Positions 13,301-22,900 of a stretch of 64,000 bases of DNA are shown piece after piece. The position numbers were made by a program, and so were the translations under genes. The notes beneath the pieces are model-generated. The model worked only from the letters and a program-made list of their open reading frames with translations, was not told the origin of the DNA and made no database searches. Each line of letters begins with the position of its first letter. Position 1 is the first letter of the stretch. The stretch is from Nematostella vectensis (taxonomy: Eukaryota; Cnidaria; Anthozoa; Actiniaria; Edwardsiidae): assembly GCF_932526225.1 (NCBI RefSeq), contig NC_064042.1, positions 7,991,540-8,055,539 of the forward strand, written 5' to 3'.

Positions 13301-14445
13301 CGCACAGTCAATCAATTTTAGGGCTTTATAACAGCGCACAGTCAATTCCTGTTAGGGCTTAATAACGAGCGCACAGTCGTTACCTGTAATGGCTTAATAA
13401 CAGCGCACTGTCAATCCCTGTTAGGGCTTAATAACAGCGCACAGTCAATCCCTGTTAAGGCTTTAAAACAGCCCACAGTCAATCCATTTTAGGGCTTAAT
13501 AACGGCCCACAGTCAATCCCTGTTAGGGTCTTAATAACAGCGCACAGTCAATCCCTGTTAGGTCTTAATAACAGCGCACAGTCAATCCCTGTTAGGGCTT
13601 AATAATAGAGCACTTTCAATCCCTGTTAGGTCTTAATAACAGCGCACAGTCAATCCCTGTTAGGTCTTAATAACAGCGCACAGTCAATCCCTGTTAGGGC
13701 TTAATAATAGAGCACTTTCAATCCCTGTTAGTGCTTTAATAACAGCGCACAGTCAATTCCTGTTAGGTCTTAATAACAGCGCACAGTCAATCCCTGTTAG
13801 GGCTTAATAATAGAGCACTTTCAATCCCTGTTAGGGCTTTAATAACAGCGCACAGACAATTCCTGTTAGGGCTTAATAACAGCGTACAGTCAATCCCTGT
13901 TAGGGCTTAATAATAGAGCACTTTCAATCCCTGTTAGGACTTTAATAACAGCGCACAGTCAATCCCTGTTAGGGCTTAAAAACAGCGCACAGTCAATCCA
14001 TTTTAGGGCTTAATAACGGCCCACAGTCAATCCCTTTTAGGGCTAAATAACAGCAAATAGTCGATACCTGTAATGGTTTAATAACAGCACACTGTCAATC
14101 CCTGTTAGGGCTTAATAACAGCGCACAGTCAATCAATTTTAGGGCTTTATAACAGCGCACAGACAATCCATTTTAGGGCTTAATAACAGCGCACAGTCAA
14201 TTCCTGTTAGGGCTTAATAACAAGCGCACAGTCGTTACCTGTAATGGCTTAATAACAGCGCACTGTCAATCCCTGTTAGGGCTTAATAACAGCGCACAGT
14301 CAATCCCTGTTGGGACTTAATAACAGCGCACAGTCAATCCCTGTTAAGGCTTTAAAACAGCGCACAGTCAATCCCTGTTAGGGCTTAATAACAGCGCACA
14401 GTCAATTCCTATAACAGCGCACCGTCAAATCCCTGTTAGTGCACC
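7355..14445. repeat. Satellite array, 34-bp monomer, about 210 copies
   Basis: The monomer reads roughly AATAACAGCGCACAGTCAAT followed by CCCTGTTAGGGCTT. CCCTGTTAGGG is a 4-bp inverted repeat around a 3-nt loop, so most monomers carry a mini-hairpin. Variants include a GAGCACTTTC type, a GTCGTTACCTGTAATGG type and a CAATTTTAGGGCTTTA type. There is higher-order structure: 7561-7800 matches 8761-9000 at offset 1200, then the offset becomes 1302; 8341-8760 matches 10801-11220 at offset 2460; 13381-14040 matches about 8776-9435. No spacers and no long open frames. It separates the 3' ends of two convergent genes. Confidence 0.97.
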
Positions 14446-14650
14446 ATCCGGTTTTCATCTTCTAGCGCACTTTTATTTTAGTGCTTACCATATATATGTA
14501 TTTTATTTTTTTATATATTTTATTTATTTATATTTTTTTATTTTTGCAATCATTTTCAAAAGGTGAAAATTCAACACGAAAGTTGATATAAATACAGTGC
14601 AGAAAATTAAAATTACAGTATCCAGCTTGTCTGTACTCTTGACCTGGATG
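14446..14650 (-). promoter_or_regulatory. 3' flank of the acetyltransferase gene with AATAAA signals
   Basis: AT-rich sequence between the stop codon (14651) and the satellite. TTTATTTATTTA around 14520-14530 reads as overlapping AATAAA hexamers on the minus strand, about 125 nt after the stop, and is the likely polyadenylation region. Confidence 0.45.
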
Positions 14651-16928
14651 CTAGTTGCCAGCCTTGCCAGATAGTTCCATCATAGCAGTTGTTCCTAGAC
14701 AGCAAAGTCTCCACTCACCCTCAATATCAGTGCCAATACTGTCGTAAAAGTTAATTGCTAATTTATTCCAGTCCAGAACATGCCACTTGATTTTACAGCA
14801 TCCCTTGTGAATAGCAATCTGAAACATGAAAAATACTCAAATACCGCAATTAAAAAAAGAAATTAAAAAAGCAAATATCTTAATTAATGTTGATGTATCT
14901 AGGTTGTGATAGCTAAATGTGGACATGGGATTTACAGTTTCCAAATGTAAAGATCTAGGTTTTTACACCTCAGGAAAAAACATTGCATGTTCACCTCACC
15001 CAGGTTCCAACACTGGTCTTCTTTCTTAGTAAACAAAGACTGTGCCATTATCCAAATAATAATAAAATCCAAGATTATGCAAGGACACTACAGTTTTCAA
15101 AACCTAGATTAGCTTAATGTTGTTTAAATGCTCATTGATTTGATAGCCTAACAACCAACAAAGCATTTTGGTTAACGACACAAGAATTTTCAAATGCAAA
15201 CTTAAAGCCGCATTGTCAGCAGTTTACTTCCGGAGGTCCGAAGGAAACCTCAACCGTTAAAAGACAAAAGAATCTTTTAAAATTCGAGATATTAAACAGG
15301 CCATCCGCTCTAAATTATCAATCAGCATCTCAAAAAAACTTCCAATAAACACACTGCTTTCAATATTTTGAAATATTTTTCGCGTCTTCCGTTAAAAATC
15401 ATCGTATATTTTTACGCAATCGACCGGAAGTAAACTGGTGACAATGCGGCTTCAAGAGTTACCTTGGCCAGTTCTTTTAAGAATGTTTTCCCTATCCCTT
15501 GCCCTGAAAGGTAACAGTCACTTGCATCAAAGGCGTGCTAAAGAATCACTTGTTCAAAAAGTATTTGTAACTCAACATGTTTTATTACTAACCCCCATTC
15601 CACCCCTGTCTTCCAAATGCTGTCAAACCCAATTTAAGGCTCATTATTTTTTGCAACAAATAGAAAAGAAACTATGATAATTGGGTAGGGGGTGAGAAGG
15701 AATGGGGGGGCTGGGATATGTCCAGCACTCTGGATATGGTAAGTAGTTTTTGTTATTTTTCAGTTTTATGAAATTGAATAAACTGAGAATGTGTACTTTT
15801 AACTCTAGGCTTCACCCCTCTGTCCATACTACATCTACACTGCAGGCCAAAACACACCTATACCATGGTAGATATTTACGAATATTTAATATCAGTCTTG
15901 TAACTGTCATTTTAACATATATTTTGTGTGATGACTATTGATGGGTAATCCTGTGATTTATACATACACCATTCTGCAATTTGGAAGAAATTTGAATGGC
16001 CCCCTTTGGTAAAAGAACTGGTATTTGGCAATCACCTTTTGCACTGACTGATTGTTTTTGAAATAGTTGTATACCACATGGAGTAGTAATAACAAATGAA
16101 AATTACCTCTTGATTTTGGTGTCACAAAAATGTCTTCTAAGAACAGCATTCTTCCTTGCCACGTTGAGTATGCATGAAAGTACAGAGCATAACCAACAAC
16201 CCTATGATGGTGTGATGGCATTGGGGTTGATGATTTAGTACCTTCTGGTTTCAGGTGATTCTTGTCATACTCTTCGGCTACAAGACATTCAAACCACCTT
16301 TCCTCTCCAAAACAGTCCTTTTGAAGAACTGAAACAGATTGAGGGGATGTTTGAAAATTGAGATTCTTTTTAACATAAAAGGAAATACAGCTCAGCACAT
16401 CTTGTTCAGTGTTGTGATTTTTGGCAGTGCTGGTTGACGAGGACGGTTTCTTTTTAATAGAGGCATTCAGGGAAATTTTAACAACAGTTTAGCGGTACCT
16501 AAATTTTAAAGCAAAATTTATTACATGCTTTTAGGAGAAAGAAACCAATTTCCCAAAAAGGAGTTTCCCTTCAAAGAAGGACTTTTATAGTTAAGGTTGC
16601 TGTCATTTAAGGCAATAATACCCTGCCAGACCACAGAACTTGAGATTTACAGTAAAAGAATAAACAACAAACCTTGCTCATTTATTTCTACCACACTCTC
16701 TGGTTCTTTCTCATAAACTGCTAGATCCTGTGTAGAGAATAAGTCAGCTTGTATACTGTAATATTGGAGGGCGGTAACATTGGGTGGGACACTGGGGTAC
16801 GTCCCCCACCAACTCACCCCCCCAATATTCCAAAAAAAAACATAAGGTAATAACCAGCACAACTGCTGTGCCAATAAACCAATATTTTCTTAATGTCTGT
16901 GTTTCGTGCCCCCCCCACCCCCACAAAG

Positions 16929-17021
<93 letters not shown>

Positions 17022-17710
17022 GATGGTTGAAGGCTTTCATAGAAAGTGCTCAATACTCGAAAGTAGAGCGGTGTATAGTGTTGGTTTGAGAAAAATACAA
17101 ACTACATAGGTTTCCCTACAGGTCTGTTTCGTGGTTGCCCACTCATCAGGGGATTTAATGAGAATATTCCTACCATCGTATATATACTATTAACATTGAA
17201 ATTTACATAATAATAGACTGATAGTTTTAGCTAAGGCGGCAAGAGGAACAATAGCGAGTTACATAAATATGCAGGGCGGAACGTGTGAAAAATTGATAGC
17301 GCGAAAATTTAACGGTGACGGGATTAACAGTTCTAATTGTTTCGTAGCAGGGCTTTGTTTCTGTGGCGGCACGAGGACACGAGTTCATTGCGTTTATTTA
17401 GAGTTGATAGTTTGGGTTGGCAGATGATCGTCAGCTTTTCCTTGAGGCAGAGGTTGCAACGCTTAGTGGTGCTGTTGTAGGCGGAGTGGGAAGAAAGAAT
17501 GCGCCATGGAATGCGCCATCCCGTCACCGTTAAATTTTCGCGCTATCAATTTTTCACACGCTAAAACTATCAGTCTATTATTATGTAAATTTCAATGTTA
17601 ATAGTATATATACGATGGTAGGAATATTCTCATTAAATCCCCTGATGAGTGGGCAACCACGAAACAGACCTGTAGGGAAACCTATGTAGTTTGTATTTTT
17701 CTCAAACCAA

Positions 17711-17782
<72 letters not shown>

Positions 17783-18208
17783 ATATATATATTAATAAAT
17801 AATAATTTCTAGGCCTGCTACGGCCTTTCATCACTGTGCATCAAATGCGGGCTGAAATCACTCACGGGACTCCTGTGGTATAAAATCCTGAAAATAAAGC
17901 TATTCTATGTAACCTTCCACTCATTTATAAACCAGACAGATTAAATTTAAATGAAAAGAAATGTAAGCCATTGTTACAGTATAAAAAACCTACAGCCAGC
18001 CAAAAAGCCGGTCTTTTTTAAACCACTCAAAGCCGCACTCGACCGTCAAGTTTCTGCACCCGAACAAGGGGGTATTTTAATATAGACTCAAGTACTACCA
18101 CACCTTAATCAACTGTAGAATGGCCGGGATATCCCCAGGGGAGGCTGCTCGAATACGCCAACAGCTCAACTGTGCAGGAACTTCGCTCGTTTCTTCAGTA
18201 TTCTCCAT
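14651..18208 (-). CDS. Spermidine/spermine N1-acetyltransferase-like GNAT protein
   Basis: Complete five-exon gene, in transcript order: 18208-18104, 16727-16673, 16328-16107, 15503-15463 and 14818-14651 (TAG), giving 196 residues (SAT1 relatives are about 170). All junction phases agree. The family transfers acetyl from acetyl-CoA to polyamines or thialysine. Visible landmarks are WRIRAASPGDIPAILQLIK (start of the fold, about 17-35), DCFGEERWFECLVAEE, LFLEDIFVTPKSRG, the acetyl-CoA motif RGQGIG at 127-132, and WHVLDWNKLAINFYDSIG with the likely general acid Tyr166. Extra length comes from a Glu/Ser-rich N-terminus and a Ser/His/Pro insertion before RVVGYALYF. Whether it is SAT1-like or thialysine-acetylating SAT2-like cannot be told by eye. 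Intron 1 holds a Penelope-like remnant; intron 4 also hosts a MITE ending at the exon 4 donor. Confidence 0.9.
15205..15452. mobile_element. Foldback MITE in the last intron of the acetyltransferase gene
   Basis: Inverted ends: AAGCCGCATTGTCAGCAGTT at the left and the complement ending GACAATGCGGCTT at the right, extending to TTTACTTCCGG / CCGGAAGTAAA. About 248 bp with an AT-rich centre. No clear target duplication. The right end stops about 10 nt from the splice donor of exon 4 (15463). Confidence 0.75.
16768..16923. mobile_element. GGGCCGTAGC-family MITE-like copy, diverged
   Basis: Contains the C-rich block, CCCCCCCAATATTCC, ATAAGGTAATAACCAG, TATTTTCTTAATGTCTGTG and a second C-run, in the same order as 57540-57697. 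It overlaps acetyltransferase intron 1 and abuts the AT tract. Confidence 0.6.
16930..17019. repeat. (AT)n microsatellite, about 45 units
   Basis: An uninterrupted AT dinucleotide run next to the left end of the Penelope-like remnant. A matching tract lies at the other end (17714). Frames encoding long Ile-Tyr runs here are artefacts. Confidence 0.95.
17113..17154 (-). ncRNA. Hammerhead ribozyme motif, left-arm copy
   Basis: Exact reverse complement of the right-arm motif at 17638-17678: CTGATGA, stem II with a GCAA loop, GAAA, short stem III and GTA before the predicted cleavage site, read on the minus strand. The two copies are therefore in opposite orientation. Confidence 0.8.
17333..17527 (-). 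pseudogene. Penelope-like retroelement protein, C-terminal fragment
   Basis: A 64-codon frame containing STTKRCNLCLKEKLTIICQP and NKRNELVSSCRHRNKALLRN. This Cys-containing segment near the GIY-YIG endonuclease end recurs in Penelope-like and related elements of marine invertebrates. No reverse transcriptase domain is present, so the copy is 5'-truncated and cannot function by itself. Confidence 0.7.
17638..17678 (+). ncRNA. Hammerhead ribozyme motif (type I), right-arm copy
   Basis: All parts are visible. Stem I pairs TCCC (17638-17641) with GGGA (17675-17678). The conserved CTGATGA is at 17642-17648. Stem II is GTGG (17649-17652), loop GCAA, CCAC (17657-17660). GAAA is at 17661-17664. Stem III is ACAG (17664-17667), a 2-nt loop and CTGT (17670-17673). 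The cleavage triplet GTA ends at 17674. No core base is missing. The very short stem III fits the small hammerheads reported from Penelope-like elements. Confidence 0.88.
17714..17791. repeat. (AT)n microsatellite, right of the Penelope-like remnant
   Basis: AT dinucleotide run with a short GTGTGTGT interruption near 17773-17780. Confidence 0.95.
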
Positions 18209-19980
18209 AATACGTGTACTTGCGTCTGACCCCCTCGGATGTAGCGTATACATATGAGCCAGCATTCAATCAGCGGTAATTTTCCCGCGATCATAAAAGC
18301 CACAGCGCAGCATGACGCTAGTAAAAAAAGTGCCGCTGTGAAGTAAAAAGACGAGGGTCTGATTACAAGGTTCCCATAGAGGGCCAAGGGAGGACATAAA
18401 TACCGTAAATTTCACTTTTTTTTTTACCGCCCAGCGCCTCTTCAAATAAGCTCCCCCCCCCCCCCCCCTACACAAAATACTAAACAAGCCCCCCTTCCTC
18501 TCCCTAGGCGCAAAATAAAAACATGCGGTTGCATGTTGTGTAAAGAATAAAGCCGTCGGTATTCAGCGCCACTCCACTTGGTTTTCTGTACAATCCCCTA
18601 TTGTCACATCAAAACTTTGCTGACCCCCCCAGCAGAAACTTAACTTGTTTGAACCCCCCTCCTTCCCTTTAAAAATCCGAAAACTACATATATAGTACGA
18701 AATATAGATACATATAAAACAAATCATGCAGTGAAAAACGACCAAGAAATAATATTTCTTATTGTAAATAAGTCAAATGAGGAGTTTTGAAACAGTAAAG
18801 AATATTTATCTATACCTATGTCTATCTTTGCATGCCATATTACTAATCCATATCACGCAGGACAATTCTATATTTTACTGCATGGGACTGTCCTAATAAA
18901 AGATAAAATTGTCCTGTGCCCGTGGTCTGATAGATCTCCCAGATCCGGTACTCGCGGGGTTGTCCGAAGTAAAGGTATCCAAGTCAGACTTTTAAACACA
19001 CATACACATTATCTAATAACCTGCCGTACTAGATTCCTAGTATATATTACAAATGCATATATTTCATTTTTTCTATTGATCCTATAGGTCAAGCTTAAAT
19101 AAACTACTACCGAGGAATAAACATTGTCAGGAGAACATGTTCTCCTGACATTGTTGAATGATTTGTCATTTGTGGTAAAGCGTTCACCGCTAAACAGCAG
19201 TAAATGTAGCCTAAATATGTTATTGGCAGCACTAGGAAACAGCTTTTCTTGCATTTTGATTACTCATCTCAATAATCATAAATAAAAAAAGTTTCCTTTA
19301 AGGATAAACTTTTTTGACCCCCCTTATAATAGGGGCACTGCAACAAGGGTCTGTAAACCCTGACCCTGTTTCGGAAAAATATACCCGAAAAAAACATACC
19401 CCGTATTGAACAAAAAAAATCGTACCCTGTTTAGTGCATAGAAACGATCGCGGAGAACACAGAAAATTCAGAGTAGTGTAGGGTTTTCTTTTTTTTTTCG
19501 CAGATCGATATCGCTATTTTGAATTTTTGACCGGGAACGCCCTGGGGATGAGAACATTTGTTTTTCTTGCGCCCGCGATACCGACCAACTGACATGCGCA
19601 TTTGAGTGACAGATGGTAATTCGATCGCGATCGCCTTATCGCAGTGCACCAGCAGTGACTAAATCATATCCTCCGCAACCCATATTTCTAACTTTTCAGC
19701 CAGCCCTTAAACATGGAAGAGGAAGACGGCATCTGAAGCCTTGCCTTGGCCGTTTGATTCCTGCTACAGCTATCGTCTGGGGCTGTAGAAAGTGACGTGT
19801 TAGGCGTGGGGGCCCGACAACATCTCCACAACGATTAACGTAAAACTAATACACCGTCCACAGGGGATATGAAACCAAACGAGAGTCTACACCCCTTTGT
19901 TGCTAATACCTAATAACTGGTTCTTCGTGTGTATTCTCTTTGAATGTTTCTGTCGGCTCGTGAAATTGCGTTAACGAGAC
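18209..19980. other. Intergenic region between two divergent genes
   Basis: Separates the start of the acetyltransferase gene (minus, 18208) from the start of the SCHIP1-like gene (plus, 19981), so it should hold both promoters. It contains a run of about 18 C at 18451-18468, several C-rich decayed repeats (18610-18660, 19315-19440) and a 24-bp palindrome at 19126. I see no convincing exon; a frame at 19613-19795 lacks support. Confidence 0.6.
19126..19149. promoter_or_regulatory. Perfect 24-bp palindrome with a p53-type half-site
   Basis: GTCAGGAGAACA followed by TGTTCTCCTGAC is self-complementary over 24 bp. Its centre GAACATGTTC fits the p53-family half-site pattern RRRCWWGYYY. Only one half-site is present, so a binding role is speculative; a cruciform or chance palindrome is equally possible. 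Confidence 0.4.
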
Positions 19981-22900
19981 ATGAACTCTAGGGGAATGGC
20001 GCCAAGCGAAAACAGAGAGAATGGTGTTTCGAACGGAGCGAGTAATAGTGCTTGGAACAGAGAACATGACTCAACCGAAAGCTCGACCATCGACAGTCTT
20101 CTACAGACTAGGGTAGATGCTTCACTCTATAGACCAGACATAAATACGATTCGACAGGACAGCTTTAAGCGAAGCAGGCAAGCCATGGCGGTGAGTGATG
20201 TAGTTTGTGAGACCCGCCATGTCCATATCGCGTCACTCGTGATTTATTCATTGTCTGTTCTGCTATAATACGCCATGAACAAGTCTATAACCATCGCCTA
20301 GCTTGTCTATTATTTTTAATATACACAAACTGGTGCTAGAAGTTATAGATTTTGTTAGGCAGGCCGTGGGGTTTAACGTCATATTTTGGTAACGATTTTG
20401 TTGCTAGTTCTACTAAATCGAAGACGAGTGTTTCTTCATTTATTGACTTTTTGCCGCCAAAAGAATAGTTACTTTGCTTGCATTAAACCCGATCATTCAT
20501 ATTTTCCCTCGAGAAGATAATTAGCAAGTTCGAGTTTTACTGCTAATGTTTCACCCTATAAAGACCAGACTATTTACTTTACTTCAACTTTATTACTTGA
20601 ACTTTTACAGTCTCACAAAAATTATCCATTTTTTCGAATTTGATTTTTAGATTAGATTTTTAGATTAGATTTAGGTTTTTAGATTAGTTACTGACATCAC
20701 GCATAGTCTGATTCTCTAAAATGATATAGGAGTTTAGTATTTATTGCTTGATCGATAAAAAAAAACTGGAATTTGTTATAATGTTAAGATCCGGCTAAAT
20801 AACATTATTATGATTTTTTTAAATATGAGATAGAAGCAGAGATTTACGGTATATCAATTTTATATCAATTTTGGACAGAGCATTCTGCCATCCGCACCAC
20901 CAAGACTCCGCCTACCCCTTCTGTAATTCATGTCAATTACATGCGCCAGCAATAGGATACATACATTTTTTGCCAACGTCGCATGAAATGCCATCATGAA
21001 CAGGACGCAACACCAGCAAAACTCACTGTATCCACACAAGGGCGCATCCTCTTACCGGCATTGTGGATCCAAAACATCCTATTTGTTGAAATTAAATTAT
21101 TCAAGGTGTATTTTGTGTCAAACAAAATGCCCAATAGTATCATCTTTCTGATTGTAATTATTGCATATTCTACCTAGGCCATTGATCCAGGGCTTACAAG
21201 ACAGATACTACATGAGGTCAGTTAGATATAACCAATTCCAAACATTTGTATCTGCTAGTGAAAAAAATGAGTTTGCTGTTTTACTGAATATAAACACGGA
21301 AAGAAAAGCCTGTGCTCTTGTAACAGAAACCCACACTTATTTGCTAAACGAAAATAGCCCCATTTTCTTGATAGGTTTCAAGGGTTTAATTTTTGCACTC
21401 TATGGCACAGGAAAGCCATATCCAACGATGCTGCAAATCCAGCTTTATCTAGCATCCAAACATGTCTTAATATATATTGTTTTTCTAGAGTAATGCATTG
21501 GATAAACAAGAGAAAGCAGCTATACTAATACAGTCTCAAGTTCGCGGGTATTTGGCCCGCAAACAGTATGTGGATTTACTATTTGAGCAATATGAAAAGG
21601 TAAGTACATGTTATTTTCCCCTCATTTCCCGCCTTGCCATGTGAGAAATATAAACCTATTCCAAATTAGGTTACACTTGAGAACCCATGTGTCGTAACCC
21701 GCGGTGGCTCATGGGTAGCTTATAAACAGCTGAATCCTTGTTTCTTAAAGTTATGCGATTGTTTATAAGAATATAAACAAGAATTCTAAAGCTTTTTAAA
21801 CCTGTATTTGTAATTTATTTTGCCTTTTTTATATTTACTTGATACCCAAGAAGCACTGCGGGTTACGATACACAGATTCTCCGAGTGCAACCTTATTTGA
21901 AATAGGTGTATACCCACTTGATAATGTTATGCAACTGTCACAGAAAACTGTTAATATTGAAGTAAAAATTACATTTCAATTACCTCAACACATGTTGGAT
22001 GATAACAATCTTATGAATCAGACATTCCATGTTCTTTTTTATAGGAAGAGGAAGAAAGGCTGGCAAAATCTCGGCAACAAGTAGAAGAGGGAGAATTACT
22101 TGTTGAAAAGTGAGTATCTATTGGCAACAAATAGAAGCAAAAAAATTATTAGTTAAAAATGTTTTCCTGCGGATGGTAAACTGAGTGATAGTTTATTATC
22201 TTCTGGATCTAAGGTGGTTCCTTTCTTTTCTTAGTCAGGACTTGTGGCAAGTTAAAAAAGAAATCTATGCTTTTCATTAGTCACATTATAATGTGTGTAG
22301 TTTTCCAAAAATCTTAGGCCTGTATATCAAGGCAAACATTCTGTGTTTTATTGGCTCCGCTTTGTAGTCATTCACCATCGAACATTTGAAAGACAGGTTT
22401 TATTTCAACAACATTATAGCCCATCTCTACAAAGTCAGCTTCAAGATCACATAGATTATGGTTCTGAATTATAAGACTGCCTCTCCGTACATTATAATCG
22501 ATTGTTAAGGCTTTGCCTCACAGGAGGCAATGTCCCAGTTGTACCTGGTCGTAACCTGTACCTTACGTTGCCTTCAAAGTTGTGCACAATGTCCTTCACG
22601 GGATGACTGTGAGCCAGTTAAAAGCACCCCTTTTTAGTTGAAAGATCACGAGCTTGATGTTAGCACCCTGTGGGTGTGATGAGGGACAGGAATTTCAAGC
22701 TTTTTTAACAGTTCACAGATGGTAACAGACCTTTTGTTTATAGTTTGTGCATAATGCAAAGATGCTGTAAGATGTTTGTTAACCTGTGTTTATTGAAGTT
22801 TTGAGATGATCACACGTAACTTGAATAGAATTTTAACCCATGGTTAACAGAAACTGATTTGATTAACATTAATACTGTGCCAATACTAATTTTTGTGTTC

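Larger units (their letters stand above)
17020..17713. mobile_element. Penelope-like element remnant with inverted flanking arms
   Basis: Left arm 17082-17322 and right arm 17519-17713 are inverted copies of each other; the left arm carries an extra block of about 45 bp near 17236-17280. Between them a minus-strand fragment encodes the C-terminal part of a Penelope-like protein. Each arm contains a hammerhead ribozyme core. Ribozyme-bearing terminal repeats are known for Penelope-like elements. AT tracts bound the element on both sides, suggesting insertion into, or seeding of, an AT repeat. It lies in intron 1 of the acetyltransferase gene. Confidence 0.8.

Noticed and set aside
7355-14445. 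CRISPR-like look of regularly spaced short repeats
   Set aside because: Monomers are contiguous with no unique spacers, the flanking genes are eukaryotic, and no cas-like genes exist.
7355-14445. Interstitial telomere array because TTAGGG occurs in monomers
   Set aside because: TTAGGG appears only once per 34-bp unit as part of CCTGTTAGGGCTT, not as a tandem hexamer.
15958-16106. Minus-strand frame continuing 3' of the acetyltransferase exon to a stop at 15958
   Set aside because: The segment after 16107 is intron: the donor follows AGAG, and the true continuation with RGQGIG is at 15503-15463 in matching phase.
16744-17053. Frames encoding long Ile-Tyr runs
   Set aside because: Pure translation of the AT microsatellite.
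19613-19795. 60-codon plus-strand frame between divergent genes
   Set aside because: No family resemblance, no splice support and no reason to prefer it over chance.
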